Positions 24,301-32,649 are shown, counted from the first letter of the stretch. The stretch is DNA of 64,000 nucleotides from Owenia fusiformis (GCA_903813345.2 CAIIXF020000012.1:2089318-2153317); one strand, 5' to 3'. Translations and numbers: made by a program. The notes: a model not told the origin generated them from the letters alone.

Positions 24301-27300
24301 TAATTTGATTGACACTCATCGTCTGCAAACATATTGATTAAAAAAGCCCGATGTGATTTCAGATGCGAGAGATGAACCATCATAACGTAAATGCATTCGT
24401 CGGTGTTTGCTTCACGCCAGGAAAGTTTTGTATACTCACTGCCTTCTGTAGCAAACGGAGTCTCCAGGTTAGTAATATGTAGAACAAAATCTGAACATCC
24501 GAACAATTTCCTAATCTGAACACCGCTCAATGTGAACACTTGTTAGGTCCCATCTGCCTTAGACAACCAATGTTGAAAAAACATGTAAATCTGAACAACT
24601 CTCAATATGAACACTTCACAAGTAGTTACATATGTAGGTCCCATTTTTCTATGACCAATGTTGAAAAAACTTGTCTTGTCCCAATAAATGTCAAATGAAG
24701 AAAAATAGAAAGCATCGCAAAGAATAAAGAGCAAAACTTAAATGTACAACCGTCCAAAATGGAAACAAATCCCAAAAATCCCAAATCAAGATCTCATAAT
24801 TCACATGTTATAGTATTTTCATTACTCTTGTTGCGAAACGGTGTTGGGAAAAGCCACGTGACTCTCGATTTTGTGGAATAAACAGTACATTTGAACTCCC
24901 TATAAAGGCAACCGAATGTTTGAATATTAATTTTGTTCCTCAATTACAGTAGTAATAGGAGGGTAGTGTAAGAATACATTTAATATTTATTTTCAGGATG
25001 TCTTATCTAACGATGACATAAAGTTGGATTGGATGTTCAAGAGCTCTTTGATATCGGATTTGGTAGCTGTAAGTATTTCGAAACGTCAGCTTTCAAAACG
25101 TCCTTCTATTAAAGTTATTGGCATGATTCTGTTCCATAGTTTGTATTGTTTTAGCGTTAATTATTATTCTGAAAATACCATTATCTTGTTTAATGACGTG
25201 CTTTAACGTTCATCACAACCTTAGGAAACAAGTCCTAGCATATTGCCATTCCTATATATAAGGTGTAAGATGAGTTGTACCATGTACTGTACTGTACACT
25301 CCTTAATTTCAGGGTATGGATCACATCCACTCCTGCCCCATACTCTCACACGGCAACCTCAAGAGCAGCAACTGCGTTATAGATGGCAGATGGATCCTCA
25401 AGGTCACTGACTTTGGCCTTCATAGGTTCAAGTTAGCCATGCAGCGGAAACACTCTGATGGCGAATATGCGGCATATTATAGTAAGACAAGAACAAGAAT
25501 ATCCAAAACGACGTTGCTAATGCCTCAGTTTCATTTATTTGCTATTCACGGCGACTGAACCGTTTGATTATATTTCTACGGCCATTGGCAATCCTACGGC
25601 CTCCATAGGTATTTCTCGATATCCAGGAACAAATGGTAGAACTACTACTCAATGGAGCAAATGTGACTGAGGCATAAATCAAGCATATTACGCGGGTCTA
25701 GTTCTCAACAAATAAAGCATCGTTTGCACCAGATAAAGACATCTTTTAAATCTTTTCGTTCTCATGTAAACAGTTCCAAACTTGTTTATCTACATTATTA
25801 ATAGTTTGGAGGAATGATGCATTTTCATGTTATTTTTGTATTATGAAACAACATTTGTCGTACCGCAGGATCGAGACATGTTTTATTTCCTATCCTACCA
25901 TATTTTTTAGCTAAACTGTGGACAGCCCCTGAGTTACTTAGGATGCCAATTCCACCGTTGAATGGCACACCCAAAGGCGACATCTATAGTTTTGCCATTA
26001 TTCTACAGGAGGTCATATACAGGGCAGGCCCATACCACAGTGTGGATTTGGCTCCGAAAGGTAATCAACCATTTTGTTTCTTCAGTCAATAAATCAATAA
26101 AAGATCAATTAGTCGATGGGCATATCTCATCAGTAAGAATTTTGTGATTCTTAAATTCATTCATATTGAATGTTACTCTCTAGATCGATTGCTAACCTAA
26201 TATCGCCCCGGGAAAATTCGCCTGTCATACTCCGACAAAAGGATGGAAACCGCTCGCCAGAATTAATCGATGAACTCTCCATTTAAACTTGAACCTCTTT
26301 AGAGTCATATTTACACAGAATAAGGTCCATCTATAAATTCTGCAGTATTTCCTCTTCTTATTCAGAAATCATAGAGCGTGTCACACGTGGAGACAATCCG
26401 CCATACAGACCGGAAGTCAGAGAAGATAAGGATGCCAAACCGGACATGATCGAATTGATGAGAGATTGTTGGCACGAGAACCCATTCTATCGACCCGATT
26501 TCTGTCAGATTAAGAAGAAATTGAGTGGTCAGAATGATGGGAGGTATGCATAGCGAATAATTTAGAGTGATGTGATGTATGCATTGTAAATCATTTAAAA
26601 TGATGGGAGGTATAATTGACACTCACTCAAATTACTTTTCTCAATACCCCAATATATAGAATAAATGAACACTTTCAGGAAGTTCAACATCATGGACAAG
26701 ATGCTTACAAAGATGGAGACATACACTGAAAACTTGGAAGAGTTGATAGAACAGAGAACAACCGAACTGATTGAAGAGAAGAAGAAAACTGACATACTGT
26801 TATACAGGATGTTGCCAGCGTAAGAAGTTGTTTTTGCCAGTACTATGAGCCATTCATTGATAATCAGTGATTGAAAAATATTTCATCGGGCGATTTGTTT
26901 TAATCACATATGTAGCTAATAGTCTAAATGTGCTTTATTTTAAATCGTTGTACAGGGCTATAGCTGACAGTCTCAAGATGGGTCACGTGGTCGAACCGGA
27001 AGTGTATGAGCAAGTGACTGCGTTCTTCTCTGATATCGTTGAGTTCACCTCTTTCACCACTGAGAGCTCTCCCATAGAGATTGTCAACCTATTGAATGAC
27101 CTCTACACTCTTCTTGATAACATCATATCCAGGTGTGACGTCTATAAGGTACACGTACATTCAGCCCCTAGATTGCTCTCCATTCATGTAATTGTATAAA
27201 TGGTATTTAATCCGTGTGGCTAATTTACCAACCTCCGATTATAGGGTTTCAAAATCAAGAAAATATTCTTTCTTTTTACCCCCTGCGATAAGCAGTTAGC

Positions 27301-29079
27301 ATTTCCCCGATTAAGAACTCGCAATCGGATTGGCTGTCGCAACACTGCGACAGAAATCATGATCATTGCGCATAATAAGATCACATGATTCAGTTGAATC
27401 GGGCGCTTCTAAATTGGTTATAGCAGGGGGAAGAAGGATGTACGGATTCTGGACAGCTGCCTAGGAGGATGCTTATTCACCAAATGGTCAAATTTTATCA
27501 TGTTTAGTGGATGTTATGAGGTCGCCAGTCGTTGATAGTTAGACAAATTCGATCTCTTATAGAATTGTGACTTACCACCATATATTTTAAAAACTGCGGA
27601 CTTCAAACTTGTTAATTTTATGGTTGAAACTATCGAAGACTCGTAAATGTTTGTGAGTTGTCTACCAACGAGGAATGGTACTTTATATAGGCCTGTCACA
27701 TGTTGAATGAGATGTAACTATAACTTCCATTATTTCACCTAATACCCAAGACTCGTGGTTTATCCCGAATACTAAATTTCAAGGTGGAGACTATCGGTGA
27801 CTCTTATATGGTGGTGAGTGGTCTACCAACGAGGAATGGTATCCAGCATGTGGCTAACATTGCGGATATGTCATTAGAGATGCTGGCAAGTATAGCAAAC
27901 TTCAGGGTAAGACACATGCCGAGACGCAAACTACAGATGAGGATTGGAATGCACACTGGCACATGCGCGGCAGGTATGGGTTTGCAATTGGTTTGATGAG
28001 AAATAATAAAGGAATGAAAGCATGGGTAGTTACCGGTGTAAAAGGGTAGGAGGTCCTATCAAATTATGGTACTATTTTCCATTGATTTATATGGTGACCT
28101 AAATACAATTCTTTCCCTTATTATCGTATCCACAGTCAGGGCTAATAAGGGCCTTTAAGAAAGGGGACTATAATCCCCATGGGACCATAATTTCTTTTAC
28201 ATCGTGCCTCAACACATTCGTGAGCTTTTTGGGATCCATGTTGAGCTGATAACATCGCTATGCCGCCGCGCAAACTCAAGATATCATATATAATGGCGTA
28301 CGGTTTGTACCCGTGACAAGAAGATTTTGTACTATTCTATATATAGGCCTGTCACATGTTCGTAGATTCTTGTTGAATGAAATTTACAAATGACGTTAGT
28401 GAAATGATGCGTTGACATTGATCAAAAAGCCAAACCCCTTCCAAATCGGATTCTTTGGCCTTGTGACTCTATTGAAATTGAATATATTAAAATAATATGA
28501 TTATCATTAATTAAGGTGTGGTGGGTACGACTATGCCAAGGTACTGCCTGTTTGGAGACTCCATCAATATGGCCTCGAGAATGGAGTCCACCAGTGAGGG
28601 CATGCGAATTCAAATGAGTCCAGAGGCGAATGGCTTACTTTCAAAACATGTGGGTTATTTGGTGAAAGAAAGGGGCGAGGTCGAAATAAAGGTTAGTTCA
28701 TAATTATGCCACAACCATCAGAAGTGGGAACATATTGTTATTGTCTCCAACATTTTGGCGGACGGTGTTTGGCAGCCGGCGTCTGGCGTCTGGCAAGTGG
28801 TGACACTTGGTACGTCAATACCTTGTTCATTATTGTAATAAAACTCAATTTTCCATTTCGTGTTTTAGTTTCTGATATACTGTAGATATAATGTGATGAA
28901 CAGAACGCACCTGGGCAGAGCGCATCTAGGCAGCAGTTTGTGACAAAGCGTGACCCAGAATCTTAGTTATAATTTGCATAATTTTCCAGGGTCGTGGCAA
29001 GATCAACACGTTCTGGTTAGAAGGTAAAAAGGGATTCTACAGGCGTATTCCTAAACCTGGAGAAACAATGGATGAGTGA
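325..29079 (+). CDS. Receptor (membrane) guanylate cyclase, 3' 19 exons of a partial gene
   Basis: Converts GTP to cGMP at the inner face of the plasma membrane after ligand binding outside (natriuretic/egg-peptide receptor family). Exons: 325-410, 9010-9123, 9363-9386, 9798-9933, 10192-10325, 21616-21727, 22129-22210, 23148-23304, 23584-23742, 24363-24467, 24997-25068, 25313-25481, 25911-26060, 26366-26543, 26679-26819, 26956-27148, 27784-27973, 28516-28691, 28990-29079. All junctions are AG..GT and every codon phase carries across, giving 821 codons plus TGA. Domain order is ectodomain, membrane helix, kinase homology, linker, cyclase. The first exon begins with the last two bases of a split codon, so the gene starts upstream of the window. 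No premature stop is seen, so it looks functional. The exact receptor subtype and ligand cannot be told. Confidence 0.93.
556..1165. repeat. Long foldback element
   Basis: Arms of about 195 bases (about 556-752 and 962-1165) are inverted copies with scattered mismatches, for example GGAATATTCCTTG, ATGGTAGCTATAA, TTTAGCAAAACA and GGAAGTGATGTCATCAAC on the left and their complements on the right. The spacer is about 210 bases. It has no coding capacity and lies in a guanylate cyclase intron. A MITE or foldback transposon is likely. Confidence 0.8.
1540..1600. repeat. 22-bp tandem repeat, about three copies
   Basis: The unit ATATAGTCATATAAYTAAG is repeated three times with single-base changes, within the guanylate cyclase intron. 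Confidence 0.8.
1681..3119 (-). pseudogene. GT31 beta-1,3-galactosyltransferase-like gene, one intron, frameshifted
   Basis: A Golgi type II glycosyltransferase of the beta-1,3-galactosyltransferase family, about 395 aa. Exon 1 runs 3119-2684 and starts [20 protein letters not shown], a signal anchor. The intron 2683-2438 has donor GTAAGT and acceptor TTCCAG and joins [12 protein letters not shown] to [11 protein letters not shown] in phase. Downstream come [46 protein letters not shown] and [15 protein letters not shown], in family order. A one-base frameshift near 2079-2083 (after VNQN, before LSPVKW) breaks the frame. The usual DDD metal motif reads THD. It lies inside a guanylate cyclase intron on the other strand. 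The frameshift could be an assembly error, but together with the lost Asp it suggests an inactive copy. Confidence 0.8.
3120..4039. other. Intron stretch without recognised feature
   Basis: AT-rich sequence between the GT31-like gene and the LINE, inside the large guanylate cyclase intron. I see no exon with usable splice sites, no clear repeat and no RNA gene. It would contain the promoter of the GT31-like gene if that is expressed, but no convincing TATA element is visible. Confidence 0.5.
4061..7562 (-). pseudogene. LINE ORF2: endonuclease and reverse transcriptase, multiply frameshifted
   Basis: The endonuclease starts [19 protein letters not shown], then shifts frame near 7497. The main 601-residue run (to 5741) shows [20 protein letters not shown] and TSDHLPI, the catalytic endonuclease motifs, then RT entry motifs [11 protein letters not shown] and HRGITL. 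RT motif A ([14 protein letters not shown]) lies in another frame at about 5620-5540. Motif B (VHQGGIYS) and the catalytic box YADDTILIA lie in the frame 5517-4960. The C-terminal region continues at 4948-4253 and 4249-4061. Order and spacing match one ancestral ORF2 broken by small indels and a stop. Confidence 0.9.
7570..8256 (-). CDS. LINE ORF1 protein, 228 aa
   Basis: An uninterrupted frame upstream of ORF2 in the same element. It is rich in Ser, Thr, Arg and Lys at the N-terminus ([12 protein letters not shown]), as in nucleic-acid-binding ORF1 proteins. It contains no CCHC knuckle that I can see. The C-terminal half ([22 protein letters not shown]) may be an RNA-binding fold, but that is a guess. 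It ends just before the endonuclease start near 7562. Confidence 0.6.
   Translation of the reverse strand: MFLFSAPEPREPGTRKTSEFSRQDNTQNSKPIEKQPKEPHTTSPRCIEVIGASQPSSTDETYADVVRRRKRPSNTNNASSKEALIPKGLTRSLSGVSHEKGYMLYVENIEIHDGESDSDIKRQVIAHATSMNIRIMQCYVIHNKVSRFSVGCKIVVPISSAHRAQLDQTWPNPIKCREWVKRRGHNNAPRFDVDLDHDDLYIYIIYSSKEYERVHYRDLHTNMSNNYE
8575..8673. repeat. Palindromic element, GAGG-class (i)
   Basis: Arms GGTGAATAC..TCTTTCACAA..ATGATATTCCAC and their near-complement flank a short centre GAAGCCCTGGGGGCTAGT. It resembles the other palindromes listed at 39385, 51924 and 55914 in layout, with arms that pair and a G-rich centre. Confidence 0.7.
8787..8985. repeat. Tandem repeat, about 31-bp unit, with a leading hairpin
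   Basis: The unit AATCATCTTCGGCCATCTTC plus GTTAGTGGTAA is repeated about four to five times. The first part (8787-8850) is a hairpin of the GAAGATGGCNGAAGATGCTTC type. It ends only some 25 bases before the acceptor of the exon at 9010. The open + frame through it is an artefact of the repeat. Confidence 0.8.
9172..9236. repeat. 21-bp tandem repeat, three copies
   Basis: AATTTTCAAAAACTTCCTAGT is repeated three times in tandem in the small intron 9124-9362. Confidence 0.85.
10326..10503. mobile_element. Short MITE abutting an exon and supplying its splice donor
   Basis: Terminal inverted repeats of about 23-28 bases: GTATATTTGATATGATACTG plus CGACCAAT at the left, and the complement of GTATATATGATACTGCGACC plus AAT at the right. 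The left end starts exactly at the GT donor of the exon 10192-10325. It has no coding capacity. Confidence 0.65.
10430..11160. repeat. Dispersed repeat with internal hairpin
   Basis: Similar sequence recurs at 34390-34660 (first part, including GACTTACTATTCCTTCTT and GGGCCAAATCTC) and, inverted, at 37130-37805 (second part). Internal arms at about 10831-10885 and 10950-11010 pair (CTCTCAATATTGTAATTGTA and complement). It is probably a non-autonomous transposon. No ORF is seen. Confidence 0.7.
11200..12330. repeat. Tandem array of an about 420-bp unit, 2.5-3 copies
   Basis: Landmarks such as CGTCTTTTATCGGTTTCCCA, CAAGCCTTACGGATAAATCG and ACCAACCCTGGGGGAGATGG recur at spacings of about 420 and 413 bases. 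Copies one and two are nearly identical; copy three is shorter and more diverged. Each begins near a TGCACCCATTTTTACA block. A related GGGGGAGATGG..TTCTGCCA motif occurs at about 21120. No conserved ORF spans a unit. Confidence 0.85.
12331..13490. other. Intron stretch without recognised feature
   Basis: AT-rich sequence of the large guanylate cyclase intron. No exon, RNA gene or clear repeat was recognised. Short ORFs here have no family resemblance. Confidence 0.5.
13931..14325. repeat. Internal tandem duplication in the Tigger-like element
   Basis: Block 13931-14104 is repeated at 14155-14325 with few changes (GAAGATAATTGCTTTATCCT at the start, GCAGACAAGATTATA at the end), offset 224 bases. 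Confidence 0.85.
14407..14554 (+). pseudogene. Transposase C-terminal remnant (Tigger/pogo type)
   Basis: The frame reads [20 protein letters not shown] and later [14 protein letters not shown] before TAA. The QTTxxxFF ending is common to this transposase family. The DNA-binding and DDE catalytic parts are absent. Confidence 0.7.
14636..14957. mobile_element. hAT-like MITE nested in the Tigger element
   Basis: Ends CACTGGCGGAT and, reversed, CAGGGGCGGATCCAGG, the GGCGGATCC type of terminal repeat widespread in hAT elements. Flanks share TATTC, possibly a decayed 8-bp duplication. The interior is extremely rich in GGGCCC separated by A/T runs, so translations rich in Gly and Pro are artefacts. 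Confidence 0.7.
15574..16077. mobile_element. MITE with TA target duplication (Tc1/mariner-like)
   Basis: TIRs begin CTGTAGATTGGGTTAATTTG at the left and are matched inverted at the right (ending CCCAATCTACAG), flanked by TA on both sides. Subterminal TTTGGCG/CGCCAAA repeats extend the hairpin. It is 504 bases with no transposase. Confidence 0.9.
16704..16957. repeat. Tandem pair of an about 148-bp unit
   Basis: CAAGATGGCCRCCCAAAAGT starts both copies (16704 and 16851). GATGAGCRGTTTTCC and CGGCGATGACAA (TGGCGATGACAA in the first) end them. The block is probably part of a dispersed AATGGCCGCC-type repeat. Confidence 0.75.
16964..17022. repeat. 12-bp minisatellite CACGATCACGAC
   Basis: About five head-to-tail copies. 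In one frame it reads as alternating His and Asp; nothing supports it being coding. Confidence 0.9.
17727..18155. mobile_element. MITE with GATGCGAGTAG ends, copy A
   Basis: The left end GATGCGAGTAGAAATAATCT and the right end CTACCTACTCGCATC are inverted. The interior matches the element at 49707-50105 in the opposite orientation (shared AATCTTGATTTAC, TGGACATATTTTAATTTG). No coding capacity. Confidence 0.8.
18805..19440. repeat. Minisatellite, about 95-bp unit, six to seven copies
   Basis: The phrase ACAAGTTGAAGTGAGGACAT recurs at about 18818, 18911, 19008, 19100, 19197, 19291 and 19386. Between these lie TTAGCATCTTACACAACAAC and a GGCATATTTAAGTAAAAGAT block. Open minus frames through it reflect the repeat. 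Confidence 0.9.
19850..20340. repeat. Minisatellite, about 45-bp unit
   Basis: The unit CTTGCAATACTATATTACAT plus TGTCACGGTCATGCCAGGC is repeated about ten times with drift. The long + frames (Ile/Leu-rich) are a by-product of the period being a multiple of three over part of the array. Confidence 0.88.
20341..21615. other. Intron stretch, mostly unassigned
   Basis: No exon of the guanylate cyclase was found here. Around 21113-21150 a GGGGGAGATGG..TTTCTGCCAG block resembles the 420-bp repeat at 11.2-12.3 kb. A good-looking splice donor (AAAAGGTAAGT near 21051) has no visible coding exon behind it. Confidence 0.4.
22129..22210 (+). other. Guanylate cyclase transmembrane exon
   Basis: A short exon encodes [20 protein letters not shown] followed by TIYYLFR, a single hydrophobic helix of about 21 residues with a basic stop-transfer end. 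It sits between the extracellular Cys pair and the kinase-homology domain, as expected for a single-pass receptor. It is joined in phase to 21727 and 23148. Confidence 0.9.
22330..22497. repeat. Degenerate ACGGTACCGTACGGTA repeat
   Basis: A run of short overlapping palindromic words (GGTACCGT, ACGGTATCGTG, CACCGTACGG) in both orientations, giving many self-complementary stretches in the intron after the membrane exon. Confidence 0.75.
22590..23036. repeat. Tandem duplication, about 226-bp unit
   Basis: Blocks 22590-22812 and 22819-23036 align throughout (ACATTTGCATAATACACTAG, GGGAAATGATTGACAGG, GGTAACCTTAATTTTAGAGC). It lies in the guanylate cyclase intron before the kinase-homology exon. 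Confidence 0.88.
23851..24018. repeat. Long palindrome, GAGG-class (ii)
   Basis: Arms of about 65 bases are near-perfect complements (TATATCGTCGAATACACCCC, GCTAGGCACAAACG on the left). The centre CGACCGAAGGGAGTGAGGGG is GA-rich. It lies in the intron 23743-24362. The + frame running through it from the preceding exon is read-through, not protein. Confidence 0.85.
24208..24270. mobile_element. Short ACACTCCCCT inverted-repeat element
   Basis: About 62 bases from ACACTCCCCTCTATAAGTT to AACTTGGAGGGGAATGT. The end motif is the same as at 35394 and 63478, so it is a minimal member of that family. Confidence 0.6.
24478..24690. mobile_element. Tigger-like fragment
   Basis: Repeated TCTGAACAC and GGTCCCAT blocks match the left subterminal region of the element at 13498. 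No second end was found, so this is a truncated copy in the intron after exon 24363-24467. Confidence 0.65.
26679..26819 (+). other. Guanylate cyclase dimerisation linker exon (coiled coil)
   Basis: Encodes the helical linker between the pseudokinase and cyclase domains: a heptad-rich stretch with [20 protein letters not shown], ending in the LLYRMLPA motif that leads into the cyclase. In the family this coiled coil sets the dimer geometry needed for activity. Confidence 0.92.
26956..28691 (+). other. Guanylate cyclase catalytic domain exons (class III cyclase)
   Basis: Three exons. The first carries [20 protein letters not shown] with the two metal-binding Asp positions (SDI, and CD just before VYK). 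The second carries [15 protein letters not shown], with the guanine-specifying Glu, and [12 protein letters not shown]. The third carries [20 protein letters not shown], with the conserved Asn and Arg used in transition-state binding. All catalytic positions are present. The usual Gly of FFSDIVGFT is Glu here. Catalysis needs a dimer, and the domain keeps both half-sites, as expected of a homodimeric enzyme. Confidence 0.94.
27615..27712 (+). pseudogene. Decayed copy of a cyclase catalytic exon
   Basis: Reads VETIEDS, then a stop, then [11 protein letters not shown], clearly derived from [19 protein letters not shown] of the true exon 170 bases downstream. It is followed by TATAGGCCTGTCACATGTT, which matches the next intron near 28340. 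It lacks an open frame and is a rearranged fragment. Confidence 0.8.
28990..29079 (+). other. Guanylate cyclase last coding exon
   Basis: Encodes [20 protein letters not shown], the closing motif of cyclase domains (KGKGxMxTYWLxG type), then a 9-residue tail and TGA. The tail is short compared with C-terminal extensions found in some sperm receptors. Confidence 0.92.
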
Positions 29080-29266
29080 TGCGGTACTGAGAAGGATCTC
29101 TCCCATCGATAAGTCCATATGGCTTTTGGATCGATATAAAGATGGCAGCAGTGGTAGAATCCTATTACAATTTTGATTGACCTGCCATCTTTTATAGCAT
29201 TTAAAAAACATTTATATCTATCAACTATTTGTATCGCCATAGCCTATGGATAAGTCACTACGTTAT

Positions 29267-29301
29267 ATCAAGGACGTCAACCTCAGGTTGACGTCCTTGG
29301 T
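29267..29301. repeat. Perfect hairpin after the guanylate cyclase stop
   Basis: CAAGGACGTCAACCT and its exact complement are separated by 1-2 bases, about 190 bases past the stop codon and so probably in the 3' UTR. It could be a structural RNA element or a relic of a palindromic repeat. Confidence 0.7.
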
Positions 29302-29620
29302 TATATACATGATATGGACAAAATACTTGAATATTTATTGTTGAAATAATTGCAAAAAGTCTAGAATAGTTGTGTTTATGATGCCCTAGTTACTTTGGAT
29401 ACAAAAAATGTAAAATGAATGTTGGTCGTTTCATTTAATTAGTCAACAGTTCTGACTTAATTAACGCTTTGGCTGAACACTTCAATCATGAAAGTTCTAA
29501 ATGATATCATCAGACCTTACATGTGTTATTGGTGTATTTGATAAGTCAAAATTGTGTATCATGGTCCCTAATTATCAGTCATAACATTTTTAAAATGGTG
29601 TACAATATTACTTAAATGAA

Positions 29621-29630
29621 AATAAATAAA
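29621..29630 (+). promoter_or_regulatory. Candidate poly(A) signals of the guanylate cyclase
   Basis: Two overlapping AATAAA hexamers about 540 bases after the stop codon, in AT-rich sequence with no other gene signal nearby. Position fits a 3' UTR, but no transcript evidence is available. Confidence 0.35.
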
Positions 29631-31100
29631 CACTGTTACATTGATAGTATTACTGACATAATTTTGAACATTGTTAATTATTTTTAAATAATTAATTAAA
29701 GCCCTACCCAATAGAAATTGAAGAAAAAATTGGCATGGTCAAAATATTATTGTTGCAGCACATAAATAAAAGGCATTGACACACAAAATGTCACTACCTG
29801 TCATTTGTTACAGATTCATACTGCCAGATGCGAACTGATGACCATTAACTACCGAATGGTAAATACCATCCACTGAAGGCCATCCCCAAAAAATTAGAGA
29901 CTATAATAATATTTCACCGAGTGGTGACATTAAAACATATAGAAATATAATGTATTGTTTGAAAATCATCTACAAACTACATATGATATTGTAATATCAT
30001 ATTGTATGATTCTACATATGATATTGTAAAATAGCATGCTACTTCTTGGTGGAAAAATCTTTCGATTGCAGTCCGTGAAAAAAGGCATGGATGGCAAAGG
30101 AGATGTGATTTGAAGTCCTATGTCTGACCTTAGACTAACATACTCTAATTTCATGTTAGTCTCAGGTCAGACATGGTTCATCCCGGGGTTTGAGAGCATC
30201 TTGCAATTGATTCTCAGGGTTTCACTTGCTCCCTTCACCTTACTTCACTTTGATGATTTAAGAATTAATCAACATTACTTAAAGAAAAAAATGCTAATGA
30301 TACTTTCAGAGCAGACACTGAACACCAATGTGATCCCACAAGGCAAACATCAATTCAATAGCTTCTTTCAATAGAAACCTCATTAAGGAGATGTCAAGGG
30401 GTGCGATATTTGGGGTTTGCATCACTGTGAGCGAAGCCCCAAAAAGGGGGTACGGGGTTCATCCCGGAAATTTTTTAAAATTACTTTGTACTCGTATATG
30501 GTGTATTGAATATAATTTGTTAATGTTTTTTCAACTAACCTTACAAAATTGCCCTTTTCTTTGTGCGATAAGACTTGATTAGTTCTGTGAAGATACACAG
30601 GTGACACACTACGCAGTAACGGGACGGGAAAGTCATTTGCATCCCATGTACTAGTATGTTATTGTCACCTTGGAAGTCAAAGTATGTAATTCGATTGCCC
30701 GAGTTACAATTATTCAACTGATACTCTCAGATTATTTCAATGAATCCCGCATGGGTATAGCCAGGGGGTGCGATAGGTGAGATTCACCATCCCCCCACAC
30801 CCACACCCCAACCCCCACAAAATAAGAAAAAAACGATTTTGTAAAATTTATTTTAAAAACGTTAACAAATTATACTTAGAATGCTTAGAATGGACCATCT
30901 ACAATGTAAATTTTAAAAGAATTCACTTGGGTGAACCTCGAATTGATGCAGATCCACAAAATCGCATCCCTCTCCCTTGACAATTTCTGGTTACACCCCC
31001 GATCCCAGTATGGTTACAGAAGGTTAACATCAAATCAATCAGGTTATTTCAATAGAAGCCTCATTAAGAACCATAAAAGTATCGTTTATTAGTATGTGTG
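29631..31100. other. Intergenic sequence with a small hairpin
   Basis: No gene recognised. Positions 30121-30174 form a hairpin with 20-base arms (TGTCTGACCTTAGACTAACA on the left). The stretches 30391-30660 and 30760-31000 are C/A-rich, and part (GGTGACACACTACG..GTA) resembles the flank of the 61-bp repeat at 31390. Confidence 0.5.
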
Positions 31101-31108
31101 ACACCTTG

Positions 31109-31400
31109 TAGGCACTTTTGATTGGTTCCATGAAGATCTTCATGGGTGACTCCTTGTGAAACAAATATTTAGGCACTTTTGATTGGTTCCATGAAGATCT
31201 TCATGGGTGACTCCTTGTGAAACAAATATTTAGGCGTTTTTGATTGGTTCCATGAAGATCTTCATGGGTGACTCCTTGTGAAACAAATATTTAGGCGCTT
31301 TTGATTGGTTCCATGAAGATCTTCATGGGTGACTCCTTGTGAAACAAATATTTAGGCACTTTTGATTGGTTCCGTTAAGATCTTCATGGGTGACACACCA
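31109..31400. repeat. 61-bp tandem repeat, five copies
   Basis: The unit TAGGCACTTTTGATTGGTTC plus CATGAAGATCTTCATGGGTG plus ACTCCTTGTGAAACAAATATT. Copies start at about 31109, 31170, 31231, 31292 and 31353. Each contains the palindrome ATGAAGATCTTCAT. There are no variable spacers, so it is not a CRISPR array. Confidence 0.93.
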
Positions 31401-32640
31401 CATAGTATCAGGACAGAAAAATCAGTATTTGCATCCAAGGTGTGTAAGATAATCACCATGGGAGTCAAACGTGTATCCCTAAATTCCCTACTCATAATAC
31501 TCTGCAGCTGACCTATATGTAAGCATTTTAACTGATAATACCATTTGCTCATCAGAAAAGGTATATTTAGCGTTCAAAATTCAAGAACAACTCTTGACCT
31601 GGTTAAAGCCAGTATTCAGAAACACGGTCACCTCTTGTTTAAGTTGGCATGTAATACATAGTTTTAACTCAGTACACTTTAATACACTCTACTATACCTT
31701 GCATTGGGTGTTCATGAGCAACCCCTTTGGACTAATGATCATGTTGTTTGTTTTTATTCGTCCGTTATAATGGTTTATCGGATGACGTCAGATGTTAATT
31801 AAGGTACTTTCAAAAATATAGTAAACTATACAATTGGACAAACAGAGTATCTTATGCATTTGTAGGGGTTAGGTATTGTAGAGTGACTTAGTACAAAAAG
31901 GTCAATTGAGAATTCGATTCTGCGCATGAACTCTACTCCAAGGGTGAGGATACTTCAACTTGAGTTGTTCAATGGGATGTGTTTTTCCTAATGAGAGGGC
32001 ATATAACCTATTTTTGTATATTAAGTAGTACGTTAGAATTTCAACTTTTTTCAAAAGTAAGTCTCGTTTAATTTTCAATATTACATTGTGAAAACTACCT
32101 TCAATATTGCTCATGCATGTCACAATAATCGTAGTCAATCGTAGTCCAATTACCCATATATCTCTTGCCTTTGCTCTTATTCCTCAAGACCAAACCCACG
32201 GTCATGAGTGTGGTAAAAGATGGAAAGATGTGATGAGTATCAGAATGGCAAACTGTGCGCCTCTTTTGCGCATTTGCGCTTATATATTCTTCCAAAATGG
32301 CAGATGGGAGACACGTCTTACAATAGTATAAAAAAATACTGGAAATACAAGGTCAGTTTCATTCATTAGACAGTACATGTACGATTATATTGTTGAGAGT
32401 TGGTTGCTTTTAATAGTCGATCTCTTTCTTTCTAATTCTTACTGACTATAAATTCAAAATAAACAGTTCAAAAGATTCGAACCAATATCTCGATCACTTC
32501 TTGTGAGTTTTGGAATTTTTCGTTTGAAAATAAGAGCAAAATTCACGATTCACGTGTTGAAGTGAACAAAATGCAAGGCGGCTGTTTGAATTCGAATTTT
32601 GTATCACGACATGCCCATATATGGGAAAGAATATCGATGT
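31401..32640. other. Intergenic sequence without recognised gene
   Basis: I see only short ORFs without family resemblance and no clear repeats in this stretch. Confidence 0.4.
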
Positions 32641-32649
32641 TGTATTCTG

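Larger units (their letters stand above)
23148..26543 (+). other. Guanylate cyclase kinase-homology domain exons (pseudokinase)
   Basis: Seven exons. [20 protein letters not shown] opens the domain. VFIKYM is the VAIK-like strand, followed by [16 protein letters not shown] (24363-24467), [63 protein letters not shown], and [12 protein letters not shown] at the end. The HRD catalytic Asp is absent (HGNLKSSN), as in all receptor cyclases, so the domain regulates rather than phosphorylates. ATP binding is inferred from the family. Confidence 0.93.

Noticed and set aside
23743-24996. Missing kinase-homology exon
   Set aside because: At first the HxN..FxGxC exon seemed lost, but it is present at 24363-24467 in phase, so the domain is complete.
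31109-31400. CRISPR-like array
   Set aside because: Units abut with no variable spacers, and the genome is eukaryotic.
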